From Sphaeroforma sirkka (taxonomy: Eukaryota > Opisthokonta > Ichthyosporea > Ichthyophonida): DNA of 48,351 bases. Location of the stretch: positions 1 through 48,351 of the forward strand of contig LUCW03002011.1 of assembly GCA_001586965.3 (NCBI GenBank), given 5' to 3'. The translations under genes and the position numbers were made by a program. The notes below the pieces were generated by a model. The model made no database searches. It worked only from the letters and a program-made list of their open reading frames with translations, and was not told the origin of the DNA. Shown here in pieces: positions 8,978-21,275 of this stretch (position 1 is the first letter of the stretch; each line of letters starts with the position of its first letter).

Positions 8978-10096
8978 TAAACTTTTGAAATCTTATAATT
9001 ACCTTTACACCACAACAGTATCCACGTACATGAATCTGAGCACACTTTGAGGTATGATGAGAACCATCAGCGACGATATCAAATTAAATATATGCATGGA
9101 TCCAGTACCTCATACATTCCTTCTCTCGTTTCTAATACCGTGATATACAACAACAAAATTTAAACCAGATAGAGCAATACACAATTGTCATTTTTACACA
9201 GAACGGCGACTATCTGTCTTATTTAACCCACTAAGCATCTTACTACGGTAATTTTTATATGAGGCTCTTAAGACCATATAGTTCATATCATCGTATATAT
9301 GTAGAGAAAAGCTCTTTAAAATCGATCAATTGATGGGTGATGTCACAAACATTATTTCGCAACTATTACAACTTCATATCTTAATCTGCCCGGCGTGGTG
9401 ATTTATAGTTGATCACAGTCTTACATCCCGGTCCGCGATGGCTTTCGGTCGTCGTTTATTAAACAGCCACATTCTCCTGTTCACACGCTGGAGTTTTATG
9501 CACGACTATTAAAAAGTTCATGTATGAAAATCAGTATGTATTGAGATATCTTCAAGAAATACAGGATTTTCATGTCAGAATAATAGATTCCAAGGTAACA
9601 TGGGTCTGTTTCCATTTATTCCCCCTACTTACATAATACGACGGCAGCTGGGTTGTTTGGGAAGTCCCGGACTTGTGTCGCCCTAAAGGTGCAACCGACC
9701 CACTTTAACATATTGTGCTATGTTCGTAGTCATTTGTAATAAAATAGACATCTTGGACGTGGATAGTGAATATACCTTTCGTAAAAAGAATGGAACATTA
9801 AGACTTCTCTTCGTAATCTGACGCTAGCAGCAAGACCCTCAATCTTCATATTCAGCTGCGTGTCAGTAAATATATTTAGCTTTTTTCATTCTATCAATCT
9901 CTGGTCCCCGCGGAATCACAGATAATCAAACCTTGATGGCACTCCCATGGAGTCGCACAATTTTCGCATCGAACATATCGAAACAAACTCGAAACAGTTC
10001 GAAAAAAGTCGTATCCGGCATTACAACAACCTCAAATTTATTTCTTGATATTGTAGCCGAACAACAACGAACGGCATTATTACTATATTACTATAA

Positions 10097-11294
10097 TTAT
10101 CTCTCCATCATCTCCATCTCGCTCAAGGGTATCGCGGAATCTCTACTTTTGAATTGACCAATTCACGTCGAATATCTTCAGTCATTTCCGGGTGAGGATG
10201 TTTCTTTATCACTTGCATGAGCGCATCCTTCTGCTCGGATGAGATATCTTCTTTGTATCTGTATGGATTATGCCCAAGAGGAGGAGAACAGGCAGAGCAA
10301 TGATGAACATAAAAATATATACACAAATGTACACAAATTCATGGCGTGCATCGCAATATATCAAATATAAGGACACACACGATTAGCTATACGTGATCAT
10401 CTCTGAATATTTGTGCTTATAACCTGTGTACAATCATACAAACATAGCAAACAGATGTATACACATAGATCGCCGGATGTGCACCTGATGACTACAAGAG
10501 TCGCGTTCACGCTGATGTGGTTTCTCGTATAGAATTTCAATATACAGCTTTGCACAAAACGGACAGAAGCGTTGTGACGTGTCAAAAAAAAAGAGGCACA
10601 TCGCCGTTAAGATCTCAACCAAATCATACTTACCTTTGTACAAAGGCCAAGAATGACTGGTGCCAGAGCACGGGATACATTCGGTTGTCATTCTGAGCAC
10701 GTACGAAGTGGAAGACCATGGCGTCGACCACTCGGTAGGGGAGGGCATATTTCTTATCTAACAACACACGTATGAATATACTTGTGCTACCCGTATATTC
10801 CATTTCCGCCAGCTTCAAAAGTGCGGCAGCGGAGTGCAGCATGGGCACACTCGTCTTCGACAGTACCGAACCGAAAATAACAGCTTCGCGCAAGGTGCAG
10901 TCTCCGGCTTCAGCGAGAGGGAGAAGAATCCCCTTGAAGAATACTTGCGGCTTGAAAAGGGCTTTTTTAAGGGCATTGTACAAGTGTACATTGAGCCGTT
11001 TATACTCTTCGATATCGTCTCTGCATCTCGGTAGAAGTACCAGATTGAAGAATCGCTGGGCTGCTTTGGGGTTTAAATTGGAGATAAACATGCGCGTCGC
11101 CTGGTACATGGAGGCGGCAGTCCAGTTGTCGGGGTCGGTCATAAATAGGATTTCTTCCCAATTCTGCAGAGAAGGGATAATTTTAAAGGCTTTTGGGAGC
11201 TTTCCAGAACGGTATCGGGATAAGAGCACTCCGACAGTCTTGTATACTTCCTCTACTTTGGGATCCATAGTGGTCAGCTGGCCCACAGTGCGTT
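10097..11294 (-). pseudogene. BYSL: Bystin, truncated duplicate (exons 2 and 3 only)
   Basis: Exon 2 is 11294-10634 (661 nt) and exon 3 is 10258-10097, with a GTAAGT donor and an AG acceptor. Exon 2 is fully open and carries bystin family blocks: [84 protein letters not shown]-like [14 protein letters not shown]. Exon 3 ([20 protein letters not shown]) lacks one T in the run near 10146 compared with 18729-18733, so the last 16 or so residues are read out of frame. Exon 1 is absent: 350 bases past exon 2 the intron is replaced by retrotransposon sequence at 11650. It cannot make a full bystin from its own promoter. Confidence 0.9.
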
Positions 11295-11650
11295 CTGTAT
11301 GTGATCGAGTTGAAGTATTAGGGTTGATTAGTGATGGACAATGGGGAAGGTTAAAAGAAAGAAAGCAGGTTATAGGCCCACATTCAGTAGATATCAACGC
11401 TGGTCCTGGATCGTTACGAATATTTTCCAAATCGAATATTCTAAATACGTTTCTCATCCTAGTATGACGGCAACTCCATACAGACAAATATAAACGGATA
11501 AAGACACATTCATGTTAGAGATATCTATGCGCCAACCCACTATTTGTTGTGCGTAAAGGAGAGACAAAAATCTAAATGCGATCGACCTTGATAGCAGATA
11601 GCAATCCATTACATGTCCAAAACAGGCATCTATGAAAAAAATTGACAAAG
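11295..11650 (-). other. BYSL: Truncated bystin intron 1 in unit 1
   Basis: Intron sequence beginning at the AG acceptor next to 11294 and matching 19885-20239, then ending at the tandem-duplication joint. It holds no gene. It differs from the second copy by a GAAAGAAAG/GAAAAAAG change and one substitution near 11432. Confidence 0.85.
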
Positions 11651-11651
11651 T
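11648..11651. other. Tandem-duplication joint with AAG microhomology
   Basis: Bystin intron reads GACAAAG then CGT at 20233-20242. The reverse transcriptase reads AACAAG then TTATG at 3070-3079. The joint reads GACAAAG then TTATG. The two sides share AAG, as expected of microhomology-mediated or replication-based joining. No target-site duplication or LTR end is present. Confidence 0.85.
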
Positions 11652-12180
11652 TATGATGGAACTATTTGCGGACCTGTCGTATAACGTATCAGTCTATTTA
11701 GATGATATAGTTATCTTTACAAAGACAGCACATGAACATGCTAAACTCGTTAAAGAAGTCTTAAAGCGACTTAATCATGCTAAACTTAAGATTAACGAAG
11801 ACAAGTGTTCTTTTGCTAAAGATACTATACACTTACTTGGCTACAAAGTATCTGCAGCAGGGGTAGAAATTGATCCTGGCAAGAAACAGTTTCTGTTGGA
11901 TTTATCAACACCAATTACTGGAAGAGATGTGAACTCTGTGTGTGGGTTTGTTAACTTCTTCTCGGATTCGGTACCGCATCTTTCTCATTACTTAAAGCCT
12001 TTCAGTCACCTACGGCTGCACAAAGGACCTTTGGAAAAGCTTTGGACTAAAGAATGTGATGATGCATTTAAACTAGTCAAAAGTAAAGTAATGGACGCAC
12101 CCATCATGCAGTACCCTGTGGATGGTGTCCCATTCCAAGTAGCAACCGACGCTTCAGATCGAGCGGTAGGTGGAATGCTA
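11651..12180 (+). pseudogene. Reverse transcriptase C-terminal part, unit 2
   Basis: Identical in protein to the unit 1 piece from 3077. It starts just before the YLDDIVIF catalytic block and continues through the thumb to the RNase H start TDASDRAVGGML, ending at a TAG at 12181-12183. It lacks the N-terminal fingers and palm because the duplication began inside the gene. The frame is open back into bystin intron sequence (from 11632), giving a spurious short chimeric start. Confidence 0.85.
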
Positions 12181-12183
12181 TAG

Positions 12184-12540
12184 CAAACGATATACGGTAA
12201 ACCACGCTACATACAATTCTTTTAGCAAGAGTTATAATAAGAGTCAACGAAATTACCCTGCCGTTAAACAAGAGCTCTTTGCTATTATTACTGCGCTAAG
12301 ACAGTTTAAAAAAAACTACCTTTATGGAAGTTACTTCACTGTCGCCTGTGATCAAGTCTTTAACATATTTAAAGGATATGAACCTTGATTCACAGTTGGT
12401 GAGCCGCTGGCATGACATTATTGCCAAGTTCGCTTTTAACATTACACACATACCAGTAATACATAATCATCTTCCTGACATGCTCTCTCGACTTGTGGCC
12501 GACTACCAGAAAACAGTCAAGGAGTTATTAGCAACCGATT
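12184..12540 (+). pseudogene. RNase H C-terminal part, unit 2
   Basis: Same pieces as at 3608-3959 with different run lengths: an extra T near 12221 and extra As near 12309 shift the frame. The FTVACDQ and HNHLPDMLSRL blocks are present. Confidence 0.75.
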
Positions 12541-13207
12541 GGATGCTAAATAAGAAATGGTTTAACCTCGCTCAATCACGATGGGGTCCATTTACTGTTG
12601 ATATGTTCGCCGCAGAACATAACAAACAGGTTTCTGAATATAGGTCGTTGACTCATCCTAAAAGTGATGCATTTCAGCTTGACTTATCAAAGCATAATGC
12701 GTGGGCTAACCCACCTTGTCAACTTATCGCACAGTTGTTAAATTATGTTAATATTACTAAGTCTACCATTACGCTGTGTTGTCCCTTACGTAACTCCGAC
12801 CCATGGATACGTGATTTAATTAATATGATTCAAGACGAACCTATTTATGTCGACCGTGAAACCGACACGTTTTTGTATCAGGGATCCTATTCTATTAAGA
12901 AGATACCTTGGAAATACACCATTGTTTGTCGCATCGGTCCTGCAGGTACCACTAAGTGGAAACCCTCAACCGAATTCTTAGCTAAACTAGAGGAGTCTAA
13001 AGAGTTTGAACAAAAGCTCAAGACTCGTACAACACATGCACCCAACAAGATTGCAGTCGAGGTAATGTCGATTGAAACGGCATTAGATCGTAAAAACATG
13101 GAACTAGCTAATGCCATGGATCAAAGACTCAAAACTCTAAGAGAGCCTGAAGCTCGCACTCAACTACTTAAAGCGCTGCTTAAAGAACAGCCAGGAGTTG
13201 CGAAACA
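12541..13207 (+). CDS. Methyltransferase-like module and integrase leader, unit 2 (frame open)
   Basis: Here the T run near 12869 has the length that keeps the frame, so the module (FTVDMFAAEHN, AWANPPC, LCCPLRNSDPW), the linker (LYQGSYSIKKIPWK, EFLAKLEESKEF) and the integrase leader (LLKEQPGVAK) are read without a break from 12324. The frame then runs into antisense gag to a stop at 13334, which is a by-product of the inversion. This is the best copy for judging the module. It shows that RNase H, the module and integrase belong to one pol polyprotein. Confidence 0.65.
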
Positions 13208-13618
13208 TACTTCCTTTTCACTCCGGATTTGTGCTGGAGTGTCCTTTAGATGTGGAGTTATAATGTCCCCGACATTCGTATCCACGAATTTTTCAGCCTT
13301 TCGACGTTTATCCCCAATATTTGACGGCACGTAGTCAGGGGGCAAGCTGGGGTCCTGAGCTTCACTCCTAGGTGATACACGGACGCTGGTGAGCCTTTCC
13401 GCGGTAGTAGATACCTCTTCTTCCAAGGCTTTAGGATTCGACGAGTCATCCTCAGAATTATCCTCTGTACCAACCTTAGAATTGGCTTCCCCAACAGTTT
13501 CCTCGGCAGGCTCAACTCCAGACAGGCTAGGTGTTTCCACAGGGACCTCAGGAACCTCGGCAGGCTTAGCAGGCTTAGAGCTAGCGGCTCCCTTGCCTTT
13601 AGAAGTACCCTTAGCCAT
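13208..13618 (-). pseudogene. gag N-terminal fragment, subfamily A, unit 2
   Basis: Second copy of 4627-5037; the protein is the same, with the ATG at 13616-13618. Followed on the minus-strand 5' side by the 79-base leader and the LTR at 13698. Confidence 0.8.
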
Positions 13619-13697
13619 AGTATTTTCTGACTAGTAAATCGATGTTAGACAGTCTAGAAGCAGTACACTACTGTAACTACTAAATAACTGAAAAATA

Positions 13698-14296
13698 TGT
13701 AAACTTCGATGGAAATTACTAGGTTTCAAACTATATTAAACTAAAATACAATTTAGTCAGCTAGGATTTAGCAGTGGTAGCTTGTGTAAGAATGATCGGG
13801 ACTGCCTCTTGTTAAGAGCCTAAATATCCTCGATCACACAGGGCGTACCTCTAGCTGTTCTTTATTGAATAATTTTCACTAGAAGTACTAAATGTTCATG
13901 ACCACTTGCCTAATTTGTAAATAGACATAATAACGTAGTCACGTTAATACATTAGCTGATATAAATAAAGTTCCATCTGAAGAAAAGTTAAAAAAAAGAG
14001 AAAAAAGACTTATTGGATTTTGGAGATTGGCGGGAGGACCAAAATCTATAAGTAGTAGTTCGGAGATTATAAAATATAGTTTATAATATCCTACATCTAC
14101 TAATGTCTCAAATAGGTCCAAGTAGATGAGTCATACCAAATACTCAGGCTATTGGAGCCATCAAAGTGAATTTAGAACACTTTGGAGATTTTGGAAAAAA
14201 AGAGTTTGTACTGAATTATTTAAAATACAAATAAAACCAATGTATTATCTCAATTGATCTTGATGTTTTAGACTGACCGGAGGCCGTATTTCTACA
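13698..14296 (-). repeat. 5' LTR of subfamily A, unit 2 (599 bp)
   Basis: Copy of 5117-5712 with run-length differences (A runs near 13991 and 14003, CC/CCC near 14090). It has the same TG...CA ends and the same direct join to subfamily B gag. Confidence 0.85.
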
Positions 14297-15160
14297 GTAC
14301 TCTCTAGTGAGGTAGTGGTATAACGATTACCAAAGCCGTGATTACCAGGGTTAGATGGTAAATGAGGATCGATGTTATGAGGATGGTAAGCTTGATCGAT
14401 TTACATACGATCATAGTCTCTGACAGGGTTAGATTTTTCGAGAGAATGATCGATTGTAGCTTCCGAACTATAGAGATTAAATCTTGAGGTTTTACCCACT
14501 TCACCAGCGGGAACTGGCTCAGTGGTAACTCTGCTGGCCGATAAACCAATGGGTCCCAACTCGGAATAATATTTTTCTTCGGTATATAGGAAGAATATCG
14601 GCCACGTGGGATATGATCGAAAGGTCAGAAGCTGCGGTAGTGGCTAGTTCCTTTAAAAGCTCTTTTTTTTTTTTTTTTTTTGCGGTTCAAATGGCGTCGA
14701 GATTGAGAAAATCCAAGTACTCGTTGTCGAGTTATGGCGTCCCCAACATTTGCGTCTTCCGCCCCAACATTCATAATAGGTGGATTGGGCTGAATTTTAG
14801 TAGTAATAAACCGCCGATTTCGAGACGATCCCTCCACTTGTTCAGGAGATATAGCCTTCCAATATCTGACTTTTCGCGGTCAAATGGCGGGCTGATGCCC
14901 TGGGATGCACTACTAGGAGACACACGGACGCTGGCGAGCCTTTCCGCGGCAGTTGAGATCTCTTCTTCCAAGGCTTTAGGATCCGACTAGTCATCCTCAG
15001 AATTATCCCCGGAACCAAGCTCAAAAACAGCTTCCTCTACAGCTTCAACGGCAGGCTCAGTACCAGACGGACCAGCGTCCCCAGTAACCTCAGGAACCTC
15101 AACAGGCTTAGCAGGCTTAGAGCTGGCGGCTCCCTTGCCCTTAGAACTTTCTTTAGTCAT
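14297..15160 (-). pseudogene. gag N-terminal half, subfamily B, unit 2
   Basis: Copy of 5713-6555 with the ATG at 15158-15160. It keeps about 17 bases near 14565-14582 that unit 1 lacks; the same stretch is present in subfamily A gag, so unit 1 has the deletion. The T run at 14661-14681 is longer than in unit 1. The in-frame TAG near 14988 is shared, so it predates the duplication. Confidence 0.75.
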
Positions 15161-15348
15161 AGTAATAGCTCAAGAATAGGAAAAGTAATAAGGTCTAGGT
15201 ATAGTAACTAGCGTGTAGCTAACTTTAGGGTAGTATTAGCCACTATGAGGTAGTATAGAATACTTACAGTCCTGTCGCTGGATAGTAAGCAATTGTTAGA
15301 CAGTCTAGCAGCAGTACACTACGGTAACTACTAATTAACTGAAAAATA

Positions 15349-15938
15349 TGTAAACTTCGATGGAAATTACTAGGTTTCAAACTATATTAAACTAAAATAC
15401 AATTTAGTCAGCTAGGATTTAGCAGTGGTAGCTTGTTTAAGAATGATTGGGACTGCCTCTTGGTAAGAGCCTTAATGTCATCGATCACACAGGACATACC
15501 TCTAGCTGTTCTTTAATGAATAATTTTCACTAGAAGTACTAAGTGTTCATGACCACATGTCTATTTGGTAGATAGACATAAGAACGTAAGTCAAGTTTAT
15601 ACATTAGCTAATATAAATAAAGTTCCATCTGAAGAAAAGCTAAAAAAGAAAAAGATTGGATTTTGGAGATTGGCGGGAAGACCAAAACCTGTAAGTAGTA
15701 GTTCAGAAATTATAAAATTTAGTTTATAATATCCTACATCTACTATCGTTTCAAATAGGTCCAAGTAAATGAGTCATACCAAATATTCAGGCTATAGGAG
15801 CCATCAAAGTGAATTTAGAACACGTTGGAAATATTGGAAAAAGAACTTGTATTAAACTATTTTAAATACAAATAAAAACCAATGTGTTATCTCATTTGAT
15901 CTTGATATTTTAGACTGACCGGAGGCCATATTTCTACA
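15349..15938 (-). repeat. 5' LTR of subfamily B, unit 2 (590 bp)
   Basis: Copy of 6747-7339 with shorter A runs. Same ends and flanks. Confidence 0.85.
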
Positions 15939-16503
15939 ATCGCACGGATTCATCGTATTTTTACGTGCGAACACGTTGGCAATGGAAGAATCGAAGTGCT
16001 AGCACGCACACTGAAGTACTAGCTAAAACGATCCTTAGGACCACCAATGGCGTGAGATGGTGCCAGAATTTATCGCCAAATATAATGCCGCACACTCGAG
16101 TGATATTAATAACTTATACCTTGAAATGGTTAGAAATTACACTCGCAATACTGATACGCTGGTCGTAGTGGTGCTACACAAGATATTGGGCTGTGCTGAA
16201 CCTAATATATCTTCTCGCCAAAAGCCACTTGAGCGAGATAAGCGAGCGGTCAAAGCGGTGTAAATCCCACGTGCATTGCAGAAAGAATCAGCTGGCAAGT
16301 ATCGAATCGATGAGTCTATAATCGAGAATAAGCGTGAAGATAAGTTCGCTAAAGACTGGCTCGGCCCAGCCGAGGATCTGGCACACGTGGCTCTGGTGAT
16401 GAATTTTATCATTGACGAAGCCCTGAATAAGGGATACCGGCTGCATCTCAAGAATACTAAGGCTTGTGTGCCGTCATTTGGTCGTCAGGACAAACGTCAT
16501 TAG
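15939..16503 (+). pseudogene. Unidentified coding remnant, unit 2
   Basis: Same remnant as 7340-7861. The second open piece extends further here because the A run near 16452 is one shorter: after GYRLHLKN it continues KACVPSFGRQDKRH and stops at 16501-16503. An in-frame stop at 16260-16262 separates the two pieces in both units, so that break is real or shared error. Family unknown. Confidence 0.4.
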
Positions 16504-18682
16504 GCACGATTGGCACATCTCCTTATAGGCAGTAGCTTTGGGTTTCTCTCCCTTTCGCAGATGAGGATGAAGCTCATCTCTCCGAGCTGCAATTGCAGCG
16601 TTCCAAAGCAGTGTCCCTATACACTGCTACTTTGTGGTGCTTTTAAGCACTGAACACGATCTTATTTCCAACAGATCGGCCCAAGGGTGACACTTTCTCT
16701 GATGATGATGAGACCTTTACTCACACATCATATGCCTACCCTTAACTCGGCTATAGTTGACTAATCTTAAAAAGGCATACAGATTTGCTACTAGCCGTCT
16801 GGAACGAGAAACGCAGCTTGCCTAATGGGCTGTAAGGAAGCAAGCGGAAGGTTGTCTACGATTTGAATAGCCACTACTTGCCTTCTCTTTTTAGTCGCCA
16901 AATCCGGACAGTATCTGACAACTGGGTTGTAATAGCAGTTGGGTCATAAACCAGGACCTGTACATTGAAAATCGAATGCCCTGTACCAGCTGATAGGAGA
17001 AGGAAATTGAGATTTAGTTTAGGGCATACACATGGATATTCATGTGTATGCATAAGAACCATGGACTAGCCTGGGTTCTTAATACAATGCCCATGCTTTA
17101 AAATGCTCTGGTCCCACAGAAAAAATCAGAATAAATGCTAGAGACCATAGAAGCAACCCTTATCAGCATTGTTGCAGACAGACTGAAGACAAATACGCCT
17201 GCTCCCACAGGTGCATGGATACACAACGAAGGTAACGACGGTAATATTGTCAATCATCGAGACGATATGTTCGTATGAAACTAAATAAGGCAAGTATGAG
17301 AGAATCGATATGAACGTTAACCAAAAGTAACACAGCAATTGGATTCGCACTGTTGCATGTAGGGACATGACTAAATTTTGATGGCGCTGACGACTGTGAA
17401 ACTGAGTTGGTACGTATGCACTCCAAATTATGCTTACCATGAAGTAATTTAACCACCATGCGATCTCGCATGCGGACACTACACATAAGTACCATCAAGT
17501 GTTTATCAGACTGCATTCAGTCGAGCAGCAAAACTTTTGCAATCGGACTGCATTCAGTCGAGCAGCTAAACTTTTGAAATCTTATAATTACCTTTACACC
17601 ACAACAGTATCCACGTACATGAATCTGAGCACACTTTGAGGTATGATGAGAACCATCAGCGACGATATCAAATTAAATATATGCATGGATCCAGTACCTC
17701 ATACATTCCTTCTCTCGTTTCTAATACCGTGATATACAACAACAAAATTTAAACCAGATAGAGCAATACACAATTGTCATTTTTACACAGAACGGCGACT
17801 ATCTGTCTTATTTAACCCACTAAGCATCTTACTACGGTAATTTTTATATGAGGCTCTTAAGACCATATAGTTCATATCATCGTATATATGTAGAGAAAAG
17901 CTCTTTAAAATCGATCAATTGATGGGTGATGTCACAAACATTATTTCGCAACTATTACAACTTCATATCTTAATCTGCCCGGCGTGGTGATTTATAGTTG
18001 ATCACAGTCTTACATCCCGGTCCGCGATGGCTTTCGGTCGTCGTTTATTAAACAGCCACATTCTCCTGTTCACACGCTGGAGTTTTATGCACGACTATTA
18101 AAAAGTTCATGTATGAAAATCAGTATGTATTGAGATATCTTCAAGAAATACAGGATTTTCATGTCAGAATAATAGATTCCAAGGTAACATGGGTCTGTTT
18201 CCATTTATTCCCCCTACTTACATAATACGACGGCAGCTGGGTTGTTTGGGAAGTCCCGGACTTGTGTCGCCCTAAAGGTGCAACCGACCCACTTTAACAT
18301 ATTGTGCTATGTTCGTAGTCATTTGTAATAAAATAGACATCTTGGACGTGGATAGTGAATATACCTTTCGTAAAGAATGGAACATTAAGACTTCTCTTCG
18401 TAATCTGACGCTAGCAGCAAGACCCTCAATCTTCATATTCAGCTGCGTGTCAGTAAATATATTTAGCTTTTTCATTCTATCAATCTCTGGTCCCCGCGGA
18501 ATCACAGATAATCAAACCTTGATGGCACTCCCATGGAGTCGCACAATTTTCGCATCGAACATATCGAAACAAACTCGAAACAGTTCGAAAAAAGTCGTAT
18601 CCGGCATTACAACAACCTCAAATTTATTTCTTGATATTGTAGCCGAACAACAACGAACGGCATTATTACTATATTACTATAA
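16504..18682. other. Region without recognised gene, unit 2
   Basis: Copy of 7862-10096, including the palindrome at 17024-17051 and the direct repeat at 17509-17566. A 77-codon minus-strand frame at 18272-18505 (LAASVRLRREVLMFH) is open here but broken in unit 1 by A/T run differences. It lies downstream of the bystin stop, and I do not claim it as a gene. Confidence 0.5.
18623..18628 (-). terminator. Candidate bystin polyadenylation signal
   Basis: AATAAA on the minus strand about 55 bases after the bystin stop codon (18683-18685). The equivalent in unit 1 lies near 10038-10043. Confidence 0.5.
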
Positions 18683-21204
18683 TTATCTCTCCATCATCTC
18701 CATCTCGCTCAAGGGTATCGCGGAATCTCTACTTTTTGAATTGACCAATTCACGTCGAATATCTTCAGTCATTTCCGGGTGAGGATGTTTCTTTATCACT
18801 TGCATGAGCGCATCCTTCTGCTCGGATGAGATATCTTCTTTGTATCTGTATGGATTATGCCCAAGAGGAGGAGAACAGGCAGAGCAATGATGAACATAAA
18901 AATATATACACAAATGTACACAAATTCATGGCGTGCATCGCAATATATCAAATATAAGGACACACACGATTAGCTATACGTGATCATCTCTGAATATTTG
19001 TGCTTATAACCTGTGTACAATCATACAAACATAGCAAACAGATGTATACACATAGATCGCCGGATGTGCACCTGATGACTACAAGAGTCGCGTTCACGCT
19101 GATGTGGTTTCTCGTATAGAATTTCAATATACAGCTTTGCACAAAACGGACAGAAGCGTTGTGACGTGTCGTTAAAAAGAGGCACATCGCCGTTAAGATC
19201 TCAACCAAATCATACTTACCTTTGTACAAAGGCCAAGAATGACTGGTGCCAGAGCACGGGATACATTCGGTTGTCATTCTGAGCACGTACGAAGTGGAAG
19301 ACCATGGCGTCGACCACTCGGTAGGGGAGGGCATATTTCTTATCTAACAACACACGTATGAATATACTTGTGCTACCCGTATATTCCATTTCCGCCAGCT
19401 TCAAAAGTGCGGCAGCGGAGTGCAGCATGGGCACACTCGTCTTCGACAGTACCGAACCGAAAATAACAGCTTCGCGCAAGGTGCAGTCTCCGGCTTCAGC
19501 GAGAGGGAGAAGAATCCCTTGAAGAATACTTGCGGCTTGAAAAGGGCTTTTTTAAGGGCATTGTACAAGTGTACATTGAGCCGTTTATACTCTTCGATAT
19601 CGTCTCTGCATCTCGGTAGAAGTACCAGATTGAAGAATCGCTGGGCTGGGCTGCTTTGGGGTTTAAATTGGAGATAAACATGCGCGTCGCCTGGTACATG
19701 GAGGCGGCAGTCCAGTTGTCGGGGTCGGTCATAAATAGGATTTCTTCCCAATTCTGCAGAGAAGGGATAATTTTAAAGGCTTTTGGGAGCTTTCCAGAAC
19801 GGTATCGGGATAAGAGCACTCCGACAGTCTTGTATACTTCCTCTACTTTGGGATCCATAGTGGTCAGCTGGCCCACAGTGCGTTCTGTATGTGATCGAGT
19901 TGAAGTATTAGGGTTGATTAGTGATGGACAATGGGGAAGGTTAAAAGAAAAAAGCAGGTTATAGGCCCACATTCAGTAGATATCAACGCTGGTCCTGGAT
20001 CGTTACGAATATTTTCCGAATCGAATATTCTAAATACGTTTCTCATCCTAGTATGACGGCAACTCCATACAGACAAATATAAACGGATAAAGACACATTC
20101 ATGTTAGAGATATCTATGCGCCAACCCACTATTTGTTGTGCGTAAAGGAGAGACAAAAATCTAAATGCGATCGACCTTGATAGCAGATAGCAATCCATTA
20201 CATGTCCAAAACAGGCATCTATGAAAAAAATTGACAAAGCGTATTGAAGATTTGTGTAAACATCCCAGGACCCAATAAACATTTTATGCAGATTATATCT
20301 CCGTCTTAGAGAATATCGTACACCTGCATACACGCATACAAGCAGAGCATGTATCGAATCAGTCCGCATAGAAACATAAAACACGTATATTGTCTAGTTG
20401 ACTACCGATTCTGGTAGTCGATATATATATATTAACATATACGGATGCGTTAGTAAAACTGTATACATATTTTTCTATAGATAGATAACATGAAGGCAAG
20501 TAAATACCGGATGTTGCTGAATACATGTGTACTCCTAATCACACATGCTAACCTATATTCAAACAGGGGTTAAGACACCGCGGTGTCTAGAAACTACACG
20601 TGTAGACATAACCAATCAAATGTGAGTTTGACATGCTACCGTGAAATTTAGGAATTGCCTCGAAATCAAATGTGCTCTATTGATGTTAAAAGTGCATTTT
20701 TAAACACTTAACACAAATACGTACCAAAAAAAACACACACATATATATATTTAATACCTTTATTTATATACATATTCCCATGCAGATGCATCCGTATATA
20801 CGGATCATACCCACTTATATAGATACATAAATATGTGTATGGATCTCATATTTCTGTACGTACACCCAAATGTGTTCATATTTAAACGCAAATATATATA
20901 GCTAGGAAGATATGGACACAACTCCATTAATATATATATATATATATACGTGTATCAATTCCGATATATATATATATTCTTAGGAGTGTATATATGCGTG
21001 TACATGTGGATATTGTCACGGCGTGTACAGTGTGAATGTTTTTTTAATATCGTATGAGCATATATGCATAAACACGAAACGTGTATATGAAAATACTACC
21101 TATGTGTATACACATAAACACAAATACATAAAATGAGCATTTATTCCATATACACATATACTCATACACACACCACAATGCGCCTGCACACACAACACAA
21201 ATAC

Positions 21205-21275
<71 letters not shown>

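Larger units (their letters stand above)
7862..10096. other. Region without recognised gene, unit 1
   Basis: AT-rich, with stops in all frames. It contains candidate 3' splice sites on the plus strand (TTTCGCAG near 7970, TTTCCAACAG near 8080) with short open pieces after them (for example an Asp/Glu-rich stretch near 8095-8145), possibly further exons of the remnant upstream. It also holds a 28-base palindrome at 8431-8458 and a short direct repeat at 8918-8977. The same sequence recurs at 16504-18682. Confidence 0.5.
3075..11650. repeat. Tandem duplication, unit 1 (8.58 kb)
   Basis: Runs from inside the reverse transcriptase to inside bystin intron 1. It is nearly identical to 11651-20239 over its full length; differences are mostly in single-base runs, plus a 17-base deletion near 5983 and few substitutions. 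The units are directly adjacent and in the same orientation. Confidence 0.95.
11651..20239. repeat. Tandem duplication, unit 2 (8.59 kb)
   Basis: Second copy of 3075-11650. Its right edge continues without break into the rest of bystin intron 1 and exon 1, so this edge is the original context on the bystin side. Unit 1 keeps the original context on the retrotransposon side. Confidence 0.95.

Noticed and set aside
10772..11467. 231-codon plus-strand ORF (and the equivalents near 19420-19964)
   Set aside because: Exactly antisense to bystin exon 2, which is strongly conserved on the minus strand.
11632..12183. An apparent start of a reverse transcriptase ORF in bystin intron sequence
   Set aside because: The first few codons come from the duplication joint; the gene is simply truncated.
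12324..13334. A 336-codon ORF as a novel fused protein
   Set aside because: Real pol up to 13207, then antisense gag read through the inversion joint to a chance stop.
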